The translations under genes were made by a program, and so were the position numbers. A stretch of DNA of 64,000 nt, from positions 1 through 64,000 of the forward strand of contig NZ_JARLLG010000005.1 in NCBI RefSeq assembly GCF_029382255.1, given 5' to 3'. This document shows, piece by piece, positions 51,093 to 61,294 of the stretch (positions are counted from its first letter, which is position 1; every line of letters starts with the position of its first letter). A model generated the notes under the pieces. It did no database searches and was not told where the DNA came from. It saw nothing but the letters and a program-made list of their open reading frames with translations. This stretch comes from Isoptericola croceus (lineage in GTDB: Bacteria > Actinomycetota > Actinomycetes > Actinomycetales > Cellulomonadaceae).

Positions 51093-51659
51093 ATGCTTCT
51101 CGCCCCGACCGTGTCCGCCGCGGCCGACGACGCCGGGCGCCACGGCGTCTTCACGCTCGAGGGCTTCCCGTTCTGGGCCGTCTACGTCATCGCCTTCTGC
51201 ATCGTGATGGCACGCGCCCAGGCGACGTACTGGCTCGGCCGGGGCGTCGCCCGTGGCATGGGAGGGACCCGGGTGGCCCACCTGCTGGCCTCGCCGCGTG
51301 CGGTCCAGGTCGTCGACCGGATCCACCGGTGGGGACCGCCGGCCGTGACCGTGTCGTTCCTCACGGTGGGTGTACAGACGATCGTCAACCTGGCTGCCGG
51401 GTACCTGCGGATGCCGTTCCCGCGCTACCTCGTGGCACTCTTCGTCGGCTGCCTCCTCTGGGCGGCCATCTGGACCACCGTCGGCACGGCCGTCGTCTAC
51501 GGCGCGATCCTGCTCTTCCTGCTCCACCCGGCGGCGCTCGCGGCGGCGGCCGTGCTCGCCGCCGGTGCCGTCGCCTGGCTCCTGCACCGCCGTCGCCATC
51601 GGTCGCGCCGGGCGGAGCCCGCTCCGCACGCAGCGGGCGTGGCGACCGAGCAGCACTGA
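51093..51659 (+). CDS. DedA family membrane protein
   Basis: A 188-aa polytopic protein with five or six hydrophobic segments. The DedA/VTT marks are ARAQATYWLGRGVARGM, WGPPAVTVSFLTVGVQTIVN and AAGYLRMPFPRYLVALFVG. DedA proteins are lipid-carrier flippases or proton-coupled transporters in the membrane. CATGAT 6 nt before the ATG suggests a leaderless mRNA. The iron box in its promoter is unusual for a DedA gene. It lies between zur and the siderophore transporter, on the same strand. Confidence 0.82.
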   Translation: MLLAPTVSAAADDAGRHGVFTLEGFPFWAVYVIAFCIVMARAQATYWLGRGVARGMGGTRVAHLLASPRAVQVVDRIHRWGPPAVTVSFLTVGVQTIVNLAAGYLRMPFPRYLVALFVGCLLWAAIWTTVGTAVVYGAILLFLLHPAALAAAAVLAAGAVAWLLHRRRHRSRRAEPAPHAAGVATEQH

Positions 51660-51709
51660 GCACGCGCGCCGCGGACCCGTTCCGGACCACACTCGACGCT
51701 GTGTCAGAC

Positions 51710-51728
51710 TTAGGCAATGCTTACCTCA
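51710..51728 (+). promoter_or_regulatory. Iron box over the start of the first iron permease gene
   Basis: TTAGGCAATGCTTACCTCA fits the IdeR/DtxR consensus on both arms. CAGACT (51705-51710) lies 6 nt before the ATG at 51717, so the box spans the transcription start and start codon of a leaderless message. Confidence 0.82.
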
Positions 51729-52754
51729 CCGCAGGTCACGTCCTCGGACGCGGCCCGTCAGGTGGCGATGCGGACCCGCCGACAGGTTGCGGCCTGCGCG
51801 ATCACCCTCGGTGCGCTGACCCTCATCGTGGTCGCCAGCCTCGTGCTCGGCGTCCGTGACGTCTCGCTGCCCGTCGTCTGGGAAGCGCTCACCTCGCCCG
51901 TCGCCGGGAACGTCGACCACCAGGTGATCGCGGGACAGCGCGTCCCGCGCGCACTCGTCGGGATCGCCGCCGGGCTCGCCCTCGGTGTCGCCGGCGCCGT
52001 CATCCAGGGCGTCACCCGGAACCCGATCGCCGACCCCGGCCTGCTCGGGCTCAACTCGGGGGCCTCGCTCGCCGTCGTCTGCGCGGTCTGGCTGCTCGGC
52101 CTGACGGCTCCGTCGCAGTTCGTCTGGTTCGCCTTCCTGGGTGCGGCCGCCGCTGCGGCACTCGTGTTCTCCATCGGTGCCGGCCAGCCGGTGCGGCTCG
52201 CCCTCGTCGGCGCGACCGTCACCGCGCTGATCACGCCGCTCATCACCCTGGTGCTGCTGCGTGACCCGCAGGCCTTCAACCTGTACCGGTTCTGGGCCGT
52301 CGGCTCACTGACAGGCCGCGGCCTCGACACGCTCACGGTCGTCCTGCCGTTCATCGCCGTCGGCACCGTCCTGGCCGCCGGGCTGGCACACCGGCTCAAC
52401 ATGCTGGCGCTCGGCGACGACGTCGCCCGCGGCCTCGGCCAGCGGGTCGGCGTGACCCGCGCCGTGGCCGGCCTGACCATCGTGCTCCTGGCCGGGTCCG
52501 CGACCGCGCTGGCCGGTCCCGTCGCGCTGGTGGGCCTCGCCGTGCCGCACGCCGCCCGCCGGCTCGTCGGCACGGACTACCGATGGGTCGTCGTCCTGTC
52601 CGCGCTGCTCGGCCCGGTGATGCTCCTCGGCGCAGACGTCATCGGACGCCTGGTGCTGCCCGGTACCGAGCTGGAGGCCGGCGTCGTGGCGGCCGCCATC
52701 GGCGCCCCGGTGCTGGTCGCGGTCGCGCGCGGCCGCAAGGTTGCGGGGGTGTGA
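51717..52754 (+). CDS. Siderophore-iron ABC transporter permease 1 (FecCD family)
   Basis: A 345-aa permease with ~9-10 helices. FecCD marks: VPRALVGIAAGLALGVAGAV, IQGVTRNPIADPGLLGLNSG, AFNLYRFWAVGSLTGRGLDT, LGDDVARGLGQRV and GPVALVGLAVPHAARRLVG (the docking loop for the ATPase). The ATG at 51717 lies inside the iron box; a later ATG at 51768 would give a protein missing 17 residues and is less supported. It pairs with the next gene. Confidence 0.9.
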   Translation: MLTSPQVTSSDAARQVAMRTRRQVAACAITLGALTLIVVASLVLGVRDVSLPVVWEALTSPVAGNVDHQVIAGQRVPRALVGIAAGLALGVAGAVIQGVTRNPIADPGLLGLNSGASLAVVCAVWLLGLTAPSQFVWFAFLGAAAAAALVFSIGAGQPVRLALVGATVTALITPLITLVLLRDPQAFNLYRFWAVGSLTGRGLDTLTVVLPFIAVGTVLAAGLAHRLNMLALGDDVARGLGQRVGVTRAVAGLTIVLLAGSATALAGPVALVGLAVPHAARRLVGTDYRWVVVLSALLGPVMLLGADVIGRLVLPGTELEAGVVAAAIGAPVLVAVARGRKVAGV

Positions 52755-52755
52755 G

Positions 52756-53793
52756 ATGACGCCGCTGACCGTCACCCCCGCCGTGACCGCCGTGCGCACG
52801 CGCCGTTCCCGCCGCCGCGCCGTCGTGCTCGCCTCCCTGGCCGTGCTCGTCGTCGCGTTGGCCACCCTCGCGCTCACCGTCGGCGCCGCGTCCCTGTCTC
52901 CGGGCCGCGCCCTGCTCGCCCTGTTCGGCGTCGGCGACGCCGGCGACCTGTTCGTCGTCCAGCGACTGCGGCTCCCCCGCCTCGGCGCCGCGCTGCTGGC
53001 CGGGGCAGCCTTCGGCCTGGCCGGCGCGCTCTTCCAGTCGACGCTGCGCAACCCGCTCGCGAGCCCGGACATCCTCGGCATCGCCGGCGGCGCCTCCGTC
53101 GGCGCCGTCACCGTGCTGCTCGGGCTGGGCATGACGGGCATGGCCGTGTCGCTCGGCGCGTTCCTCGGCGCCGCCACCATCGCGCTGCTCATCTGGTTCT
53201 TCGCCTGGCGGCAGGGCCTGCACTCGATCCGGTTCGTGCTGGTCGGCGTCGGGTTCGCCTACCTGGCCGCCTCGCTGCTCGCCTGGATGCTCGCCAGCGC
53301 GGACGAGCGTGACGCCGCCACCGCCCTCGTCTGGACCGTGGGGAGCGTCGCGGACGTCCGGGGTGCCGAGCTCGTGATGCTCGGCGTGGGGCTCGCCGTG
53401 CTGACCCTCGCCGCCGCCGTCGTCTCCCGGTGGCAGGGGCCGCTGGCGCTCGGGGACGACCACGCCCGGGGTCTGGGCGTCGCCACCGACTCCGCCCGCG
53501 TGACCACGCTCCTGGTCGCCGTCGGCCTCGTCGCGCTCGCCACGGCGACCGTCGGCCCGTTGGCCTTCGTCGCGCTCGTCGCCCCAGCCATCGCCCGGCG
53601 GCTGACCGACGACGGCGGACCCGCGCTGTCCGTCTCGGTCGCCACCGGTGCCGCGCTGGTCCTGTCGGCCGACATCGTCGCCCAGCACGGGCTGCTCGGC
53701 GTCGCTGCCCCCACCGGCATCGTCACCGGCATCGTCGGCGCCCCGTACCTGCTGTGGCTGCTCGCCACCCACGAGAGAAGAACCCGCGCATGA
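52756..53793 (+). CDS. Siderophore-iron ABC transporter permease 2 (FecCD family)
   Basis: A 345-aa partner permease. LRLPRLGAALLAGAAFGLAG, LFQSTLRNPLASPDILGIAG, LVWTVGSVADVRGAELVM, LGDDHARGLGVATDSARV and GPLAFVALVAPAIARRLTD are FecCD signatures. It starts 1 nt after the first permease stop codon. The two should form a heterodimer moving Fe(III)-siderophore complexes inward. Confidence 0.9.
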   Translation: MTPLTVTPAVTAVRTRRSRRRAVVLASLAVLVVALATLALTVGAASLSPGRALLALFGVGDAGDLFVVQRLRLPRLGAALLAGAAFGLAGALFQSTLRNPLASPDILGIAGGASVGAVTVLLGLGMTGMAVSLGAFLGAATIALLIWFFAWRQGLHSIRFVLVGVGFAYLAASLLAWMLASADERDAATALVWTVGSVADVRGAELVMLGVGLAVLTLAAAVVSRWQGPLALGDDHARGLGVATDSARVTTLLVAVGLVALATATVGPLAFVALVAPAIARRLTDDGGPALSVSVATGAALVLSADIVAQHGLLGVAAPTGIVTGIVGAPYLLWLLATHERRTRA

Positions 53794-54686
53794 TCGACAT
53801 CCCTCCCACCACCGTGACGCCACGCGCCTCGAGCAGCTCAGGCGCCTCCCGTTCCGGCGACCTGACGGCCCACGGTGTCTCCATCGGCTACGACGGCCAC
53901 CCGGTCATCGAAGGCCTCGACCTCACCCTGCCCGAGGGCCGGGTCACCGCGATCGTCGGCCCGAACGCCTGCGGCAAGTCGACGCTGCTGCGCGGGCTGG
54001 CACGGCTGCACCCCCTCACCGCGGGGCGGGTGACGCTCGGGGAGCAGGAGGTGACCGCCATGCCGCGCAAGGCGCTGGCCCGGCTGGTCGGCGTGCTCCC
54101 CCAGTCCTCCGTCGCTCCCGACGGCGTCCGGGTCGCCGAGCTCGTCGGTCGCGGCCGCTTTCCCCACCAGGGCTGGTTCGGTCGGCACAGCAGCGACGAC
54201 GACGTCGTGGTGCAGCGCTCGCTCGTGGCGACCGGTGTGGCGGACCTCGCCGACCGGCCGGTGGCCGAGCTGTCCGGCGGCCAGCGCCAGCGCGTCTGGA
54301 TCGCGATGGTGCTTGCCCAGGAGACCGACGTCGTGCTGCTCGACGAGCCCACGACGTTCCTGGACGTCACCCACCAGGTCGAGCTGCTCGACCTGTTGCA
54401 CGACCTGAACCGCGAGCACGGCACGACGGTGGTCATGGTGCTCCACGAGCTCAACCTCGCCGCCCGGTACGCCGACCACCTGGTGGTCATGAGCGCTGGC
54501 CGGGTGGTCGCGCAGGGCACGCCGGCGGACGTGCTGGACGAGGCGACCGTCCTGGAGGCCTTCGGGCTCGACGCGAGGGTGGTGCGGGACCCGGTGGCCG
54601 GGTCACCCATGATCGTGCCGATCGGCCGGCACCACCGGCCGGACGGCACCCCGGCTCCGGACGGGTCCACCGAACCCACCTCGTGA
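53790..54686 (+). CDS. Siderophore-iron ABC transporter ATPase (FepC/FecE type)
   Basis: A 298-aa ATPase. Walker A VGPNACGKSTLL, Q-loop VLPQSSVAPDGV, signature LSGGQRQRVWIAM, Walker B VVLLDEPTTFLDVTHQ and the switch His VLHELNLAARYADH all match FepC. The N-terminus is extended by ~25 Ser/Thr-rich residues. It overlaps the permease stop codon (ATGA). Together with the two permeases and the binding protein it makes a full importer. Confidence 0.92.
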   Translation: MIDIPPTTVTPRASSSSGASRSGDLTAHGVSIGYDGHPVIEGLDLTLPEGRVTAIVGPNACGKSTLLRGLARLHPLTAGRVTLGEQEVTAMPRKALARLVGVLPQSSVAPDGVRVAELVGRGRFPHQGWFGRHSSDDDVVVQRSLVATGVADLADRPVAELSGGQRQRVWIAMVLAQETDVVLLDEPTTFLDVTHQVELLDLLHDLNREHGTTVVMVLHELNLAARYADHLVVMSAGRVVAQGTPADVLDEATVLEAFGLDARVVRDPVAGSPMIVPIGRHHRPDGTPAPDGSTEPTS

Positions 54687-54745
54687 GCGACCTCACAGCG
54701 AGAAGTGCTCACGGAGCGGATCCGGGCCTACACATCGCCATCTAG

Positions 54746-54764
54746 TGAGGTTAGCCTTGCCTCA
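54746..54764 (+). promoter_or_regulatory. Iron box before the siderophore-binding protein gene
   Basis: TGAGGTTAGCCTTGCCTCA is the best match in the window to the TTAGGTTAGCCTAACCTAA consensus, with a perfect TGAGG/CCTCA outer palindrome. It lies 47 nt before the GTG start. Confidence 0.88.
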
Positions 54765-54810
54765 ATCATCGTCACTCGCGAGCCGATCGCGAGCCCACCG
54801 AGGAGTACCC

Positions 54811-55869
54811 GTGCGTCTTCGCCGTTCCCTGACCACCGCCGTCGGTCTCGCCGCCGTCGGCATGCTCGCCCTGACCGCGTGCGCCGCCGAGTCCGCTCCA
54901 CAGGCGGGCACGGGCGAGCAGGCCACGGCCACCGACGAGGCCGCCGGCGCCACCGACGAGTTCCCGATCACCATCACCCACGCCCTGGGTGAGACGGTGA
55001 TCGAGTCCGCACCTCAGCGGGTCGCGACGTGGGGCTGGGGCACCACCGAGGCCGCCCTCGCCGTCGGCGTCGTCCCGGTGGGCGTCGCCGAGCAGACCTG
55101 GACCGTCGGCGAGCAGGCGCTGCTGCCCTGGGTCGAGCAGGAGTACGAAGCGCTCGGCGCCGAGCTCCCGGTCATCCTCACCGACGCGGAGGGCGGCGCC
55201 TCGGTGCCGTACGAGGAGTTCGTCGAGGCCGACCCGGACCTCATCCTCGCCCCGTACTCGGGGATCACCGAGGAGCAGTACGACGTGCTCTCCGACATCG
55301 CCCCCGTCGTCGCCTACCCCGAGTCGCCGTGGACGACGCCCTGGGACGACATCGTGACGCTCACCGCCGAAGCACTGGGCCGTTCCGCCGCCGGTGAGCA
55401 GGTGCTCGCCGACATCGACACCTCCGTCGGCGACCTGGCCGCCGAGCACCCCGAGATGGAGGGCAAGACGTTCGCGGCGATCGTCGACTCGCCCTCCGAG
55501 GGCCTCGTCTACGTCTACACCCCGGCCGACCCCCGCGTCGGCATCCTCGAAGGTCTCGGCGTGGTGTCCGCACCCTCGGTGGACGAGCTCGACACCTCCG
55601 ACGGCGGGTTCTTCTACACGCTGTCCTACGAGGAGCTGGACAAGCTCGAGTCGGACTTCCTCATCGCCTACACGTACACCGAGGAGGAGGCCGAGACCTT
55701 CGGTGAGGGTGAGGAGCTCCAGGCGATCCCGGCCGTGGCCGCGGGCAACGTCGTCAAGGTCGTGGGCAACGTCGCCGTGTCCTCCGTCTCCCCGCCGACG
55801 GCCCTGTCCTACGACTGGCCCGACGGCGTCCCGGCGATCGTCGACCAGCTCGCGGAGATCTACGGCTGA
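54811..55869 (+). CDS. Siderophore-binding lipoprotein of ABC transporter
   Basis: A 352-aa cluster A-II binding protein. From the GTG at 54811 (GAGGAG upstream) the signal peptide ends in LTAC (Cys24). The family blocks ITITHALGETVIESAPQRVA, EADPDLILAPYSGITEEQYD and DIAPVVAYPESPW follow, with a long rigid helix between lobes. Ligand residues cannot be assigned. It is transcribed from its own iron box rather than with the permeases, which fits the usual excess of binding protein. Confidence 0.92.
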   Translation: MRLRRSLTTAVGLAAVGMLALTACAAESAPQAGTGEQATATDEAAGATDEFPITITHALGETVIESAPQRVATWGWGTTEAALAVGVVPVGVAEQTWTVGEQALLPWVEQEYEALGAELPVILTDAEGGASVPYEEFVEADPDLILAPYSGITEEQYDVLSDIAPVVAYPESPWTTPWDDIVTLTAEALGRSAAGEQVLADIDTSVGDLAAEHPEMEGKTFAAIVDSPSEGLVYVYTPADPRVGILEGLGVVSAPSVDELDTSDGGFFYTLSYEELDKLESDFLIAYTYTEEEAETFGEGEELQAIPAVAAGNVVKVVGNVAVSSVSPPTALSYDWPDGVPAIVDQLAEIYG

Positions 55870-55887
55870 CCCCACCGACGCACGGCG

Positions 55888-56685
55888 CTACGGGGTCGGG
55901 GGGGTGGCGTCGACGGCGCCTCCGTAGCGGCGGTCGCGGCGGGCGTACTCCTCCACCGCGCGCCACAGGTGCCGCCGGTCGACGTCGGGCCACGGCTCCG
56001 GCAGGAACACCAGCTCCGCGTACGCGGCCTGCCAGATCATGAAGTTGCTCGTGCGCTGCTCGCCGGACGACCGCAGGAACAGGTCGACGTCCGGCAGGTC
56101 CGGCTCGTCGAGGTACTTCTGCACCGTCCTCTCGCTGACCCGGTCCGGGTTGAGCCGGCCCGCGGCCGCCTCGCGCGCGATCGCCGCCGCCGCGTCGGCG
56201 ATCTCCGCCCGGCCGCCGTAGTTGACGCACATCGTCAACGTGCAGCGGTCGTTGGCGCGCGTCATCTCCTCGGCGACCTGCAGCTCCTTGATCACCGACC
56301 CCCACAGCTTCGGCCGGCGCCCGGCCCACCGGATCCGCACTCCCCACGACGACATCTCGTCCCGCCGTCGGCGGATGACGTCGCGGTTGAAGTTCATCAG
56401 GAAGCGCACCTCGTCCGGCGACCGCTTCCAGTTCTCCGTGCTGAACGCATACGCCGAGACGTGCTTGACGCCGATCTGCACCGCGCCGGCGACGACGTCG
56501 AGCAGCGACTTCTCGCCCTGCTTGTGCCCCTCCACGCGCGGCAGGCCGCGTGCGTTGGCCCACCGCCCGTTGCCGTCCATGACCACCGCGACGTGGTTCG
56601 GCACGAACTCGGCCGGGATCGCCGGCGGCGTCGCACCGGACGGGTGGGGGTACGGCTCGGCGTACTGCTGCGGGGCGCGGGGCAT
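55888..56685 (-). CDS. uppS: Isoprenyl transferase (polyprenyl diphosphate synthase, UppS family)
   Basis: A 265-aa cis-prenyltransferase making the C50/C55 lipid carrier for peptidoglycan and other glycans. Signature [20 protein letters not shown] (catalytic Asp and diphosphate loop), [17 protein letters not shown] and the C-terminal [20 protein letters not shown] with the Arg pair for IPP. A Pro-rich N-terminal tail of ~25 residues is typical of actinobacteria. The ATG at 56685 shares one base with the recO stop codon (TGATG). It converges on the siderophore protein gene, 18 nt away. Confidence 0.94.
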   Translation of the reverse strand: MPRAPQQYAEPYPHPSGATPPAIPAEFVPNHVAVVMDGNGRWANARGLPRVEGHKQGEKSLLDVVAGAVQIGVKHVSAYAFSTENWKRSPDEVRFLMNFNRDVIRRRRDEMSSWGVRIRWAGRRPKLWGSVIKELQVAEEMTRANDRCTLTMCVNYGGRAEIADAAAAIAREAAAGRLNPDRVSERTVQKYLDEPDLPDVDLFLRSSGEQRTSNFMIWQAAYAELVFLPEPWPDVDRRHLWRAVEEYARRDRRYGGAVDATPPTP

Positions 56686-57419
56686 CAGGCCTCTCTCTCG
56701 ATCATGCGCAGCGAGCGCAGGGTGCGCTCGAGGTAGAACTGCGAGTAGGCGGCCACCAGACCGGCCGCCTCGGTGCGGTGCCGCCGATCGGCGACGTCGG
56801 CGACGTCCCAGTCGCCCGCCAGCAGGGCGGCCAGGAGCGTGAAGGTCTCGGGTGCGGGCGCCGTCGAGCCCGGCGGGCGGCAGCGGGTGCAGACCGCGCC
56901 GCCCTGGGCCACGGCGAACGCGTGGTGCGGCCCCGGCTCGCCGCACCGGGCGCAGTCGGTGAACGACGGCGCCCAGCCGGCCACGGACAGCGCCCGGAGC
57001 AGGTAGGAGTCCAGCACCAGGCCGGGTGCGTGGGCGTGGGCGGCGAGTGCGCGCAACGCGCCTGCGAGCAGCCAGTACTGCTGGACCGCGGGCTCACGCT
57101 CCGCAGACACGAGACGGTCCGCCACCTCGAGCATCGCCGCGCCCGCGGTGTACAGACCGTAGTCGGCACTGATCTGGCTGGCGTACGCCCCGACCGTCTC
57201 GACCTGTGTGACCGAGTCCAGGTTGCGACCCGTGTGCAGCTGGACGTCCACCACCATGAACGGCTCCAGGCGTGCCCCGAAGCGCGACGAGGTGCGGCGC
57301 ACCCCGCGACCGACGGCGCGGACCTTGCCGTGCTCGCGCGTCAGCAACGTGATGATGCGGTCGGCCTCGCCCAGCTTGTGGGTGCGCAGAACGATCGCGT
57401 CGTCTCGGTACAGGGGCAC
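56685..57419 (-). CDS. recO: DNA repair protein RecO
   Basis: A 244-aa recombination mediator that helps load RecA and anneals single strands. N-terminal OB fold ([40 protein letters not shown]) and a C-terminal helical domain with a four-Cys zinc site (CARCGEPG and VCTRCRPP). The GTG at 57419 has GACAAT 6 nt upstream, so leaderless. Coupled to uppS, as in most actinobacteria. Confidence 0.94.
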   Translation of the reverse strand: MPLYRDDAIVLRTHKLGEADRIITLLTREHGKVRAVGRGVRRTSSRFGARLEPFMVVDVQLHTGRNLDSVTQVETVGAYASQISADYGLYTAGAAMLEVADRLVSAEREPAVQQYWLLAGALRALAAHAHAPGLVLDSYLLRALSVAGWAPSFTDCARCGEPGPHHAFAVAQGGAVCTRCRPPGSTAPAPETFTLLAALLAGDWDVADVADRRHRTEAAGLVAAYSQFYLERTLRSLRMIEREA

Positions 57420-57457
57420 TCGGCCATTGTCCCAGGTACACCCGACACGACGTGTCA

Positions 57458-57489
57458 GGGCGGGCGCGGGAGGATCCGCGCGCCCGCCC
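57458..57489 (-). terminator. leuA terminator
   Basis: An 11-bp stem (gggcgggcgcg at 57458-57468, complement at 57479-57489) with a 10-nt loop begins 18 nt after the leuA stop codon, in its reading direction, before the recO promoter. Confidence 0.75.
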
Positions 57490-57506
57490 CGACGACCGAC
57501 CCGCTG

Positions 57507-59354
<1,848 letters not shown>

Positions 59355-59373
<19 letters not shown>

Positions 59374-59405
59374 CACGGAAGGAGGAGGCTCACCACGTGC
59401 TGCAC
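59355..59405 (-). CDS. leuL: leuA leader peptide
   Basis: A 16-aa open frame, MQHVVSLLLPCRGGAY, with three consecutive leucine codons (CTC CTC CTT). The GTG start lies 6 nt after a TACGGT -10 element, so it is leaderless. The stop codon falls inside the leader hairpin. Ribosome stalling at the leucine codons when leucine is short would change which helix forms ahead of leuA. Strong placement and codon content make this a real regulatory frame. The gene name is given by analogy. Confidence 0.78.
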
Positions 59406-59411
59406 AGTGAC

Positions 59412-59439
59412 ACCGTACACCGTGCGTGCGGTACGTCAC
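59412..59439 (-). promoter_or_regulatory. leuA promoter
   Basis: On the minus strand GTGACG (59439-59434) and TACGGT (59417-59412) are spaced by 16 bp. Transcription would start at or next to the GTG of the leader peptide. Confidence 0.6.
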
Positions 59440-59465
59440 GTGGGCGTCCGACGACGTCGGTCCGG

Positions 59466-61196
59466 TCACCGACGCGTGCGCAGCGCGGCGTCCACGGCCG
59501 GGTCGCCCAGGGCGCCCAGCCAGTCGAGCAGCGCCGGGTACGTCGACGGGTTCGCCGCGACGTGGGGGCGCAGGTGCGGCGCCTCCTGGACGATCTGGGC
59601 AAGGTCCGCCAGCGGCGTCGTCGGGTCGAGAGCCTGCTCCGGCGACCAGCGCGATCCCGGGACGTCCGCCACGGGCGGCAGCACCTGCGTCTGGTGCGGC
59701 TGCTGAGGGGGCGGCTGGTCGACGGCCGACGACGGCGAGGTCGCGGACCGGCCCTGGGCCGCGCGTCCCTGCGCGACCTCGACGGGGGCCATCTGCTGGG
59801 TCGCGTCGGTGCCAGCCGCCCAGGTGCCACGCCAGCGAGAGCCGGCCTCGGCGGGCGACGCGGCGACCGGCTCGTGGACGGCCGTGTCCTGGGTGGCGGC
59901 GGGCTGGTCCGACGGTGCCACCTCACCCAGGGGCGCCCCGGCCGCCGTCGGGCTACCGCCCGCCGAACCCTCGCCGTAGGACGTCGCGCTGCCGGTCGCG
60001 GCAAGGTCGTCGAGCTGCGTGTCCTGCGAGGCGACGAGGGCACGCACCGAGGGAGGGACGAGCAGCGCCCCGAGCACGATGGCGGGCAGCGCCAGCGCCA
60101 GCAGCAGCTCCTCGACGTGCGACCGGGTCCCGACGCCCGCCCGGGCCACCAGGATCACGAGTCCCAGCACGACGACCACGCAGGCGGCGCCGACGGCGGT
60201 GGCGTGCGCCGAGCGCGGGTCCCTCTGGAGCGCACGTCGTGCGAGCAGCGCGACGACCACGACCAGCACACCGACGATCAGCCGGAGCACCGGCTCGGCG
60301 CCGAGACGGACGCCCTCGACCCCTGCGCCGACGGCGGCGAGGCGCACGATCGCGACGATCGCCACGAAGGCGGCCACGACCATCATCAGCTCGAAGGCTC
60401 GCACCGCGACCCGGACCCACCGTGCAGCGCTGACCTCGGCCGCCTCTCCCTGCGACGCCGCGACCCGACCCACGACGGACGGCACGGCGAGGGCGGCGAC
60501 CACGGGCAGCAGGAGCAGGCCGTAGCGGTTCGCGTGCAGCGACTCCACCCAGGAGTGCTGGGCGCCGCCGCCGAGCAGCGCGAGCTCGAGCGCGACCGCG
60601 CCCCCGATGGCGACGAGCACGATGCCCGCGGCGTCGTCCCCGTGCAGGAACGACCACACCGTCAACCACAGCACCCCGAGCACGAGGACCGCGGACAGGA
60701 CGGCACCGAGGACGTCCGGCCACAGCGCCCCGTCGACCACGGACGTCAAGGGGTTGGCGACCGCCGTCACGGCCAGCACGACCGCTGCGACGAGGACGCC
60801 GCGCGTGGACGGCAGCGCCGCCGCCACCGCTGTCGCGGTCAGCCCCATCGCCAGACCTGCGCCGATCCCGCCGGCGCCCACCGCGAACACGTCGAGCACG
60901 GCGTGCAGCAGGGCCACCAGGACGAACGGTGCGAGCCCGACCAGGCGGGACCGCGGCTCGCTGACCCGCGCCCACCCTGCCGGCAGGATCCCGACACGCT
61001 GGGCGTACGGAGCGGCGACGGCCAGGATCGCCAGCACCGTGGTCAGCACGACCCACAGCAGGTCGCTGCCCCGGTGCACGGCGTCCCAGGGCAACGGGAG
61101 CGCCACGAGGAACGCGACGACGGCCACGACGTCGCGGACGACCTCGCGGGTCGGGACACCTGCGAACGGTGACCGGGGTAGAACGGCGTCGGACAT
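59466..61196 (-). CDS. Polytopic membrane protein with C-terminal variant leucine-rich repeat
   Basis: A 576-aa protein. About 11 hydrophobic helices fill residues ~20-390 (VVAVVAFLVALPLPWDAVH; LVGLAPFVLVALLHAVLDVF; LPAIVLGALLVPPSVRALV). A Pro/Gln/Ala-rich linker follows, then a ~45-residue LRV-like module (TPLADLAQIVQEAPHLRPHV, LLDWLGALGDPAVDAAL). Such C-terminal modules recur in actinobacterial membrane and regulatory proteins, often with unknown roles. GGGAG precedes the ATG at 61196. It is adjacent to the leuA promoter on the same strand. No catalytic motif seen. Confidence 0.75.
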   Translation of the reverse strand: MSDAVLPRSPFAGVPTREVVRDVVAVVAFLVALPLPWDAVHRGSDLLWVVLTTVLAILAVAAPYAQRVGILPAGWARVSEPRSRLVGLAPFVLVALLHAVLDVFAVGAGGIGAGLAMGLTATAVAAALPSTRGVLVAAVVLAVTAVANPLTSVVDGALWPDVLGAVLSAVLVLGVLWLTVWSFLHGDDAAGIVLVAIGGAVALELALLGGGAQHSWVESLHANRYGLLLLPVVAALAVPSVVGRVAASQGEAAEVSAARWVRVAVRAFELMMVVAAFVAIVAIVRLAAVGAGVEGVRLGAEPVLRLIVGVLVVVVALLARRALQRDPRSAHATAVGAACVVVVLGLVILVARAGVGTRSHVEELLLALALPAIVLGALLVPPSVRALVASQDTQLDDLAATGSATSYGEGSAGGSPTAAGAPLGEVAPSDQPAATQDTAVHEPVAASPAEAGSRWRGTWAAGTDATQQMAPVEVAQGRAAQGRSATSPSSAVDQPPPQQPHQTQVLPPVADVPGSRWSPEQALDPTTPLADLAQIVQEAPHLRPHVAANPSTYPALLDWLGALGDPAVDAALRTRR

Positions 61197-61294
61197 GAGT
61201 GCGGACTCCCTGCATGGGTGATTGACCGAAGGACCGGTCGAGGTCGTTTCTACCCGACGCGACCCCCTCGCGTCAGGTCGTGGGCCGCGGCGCG

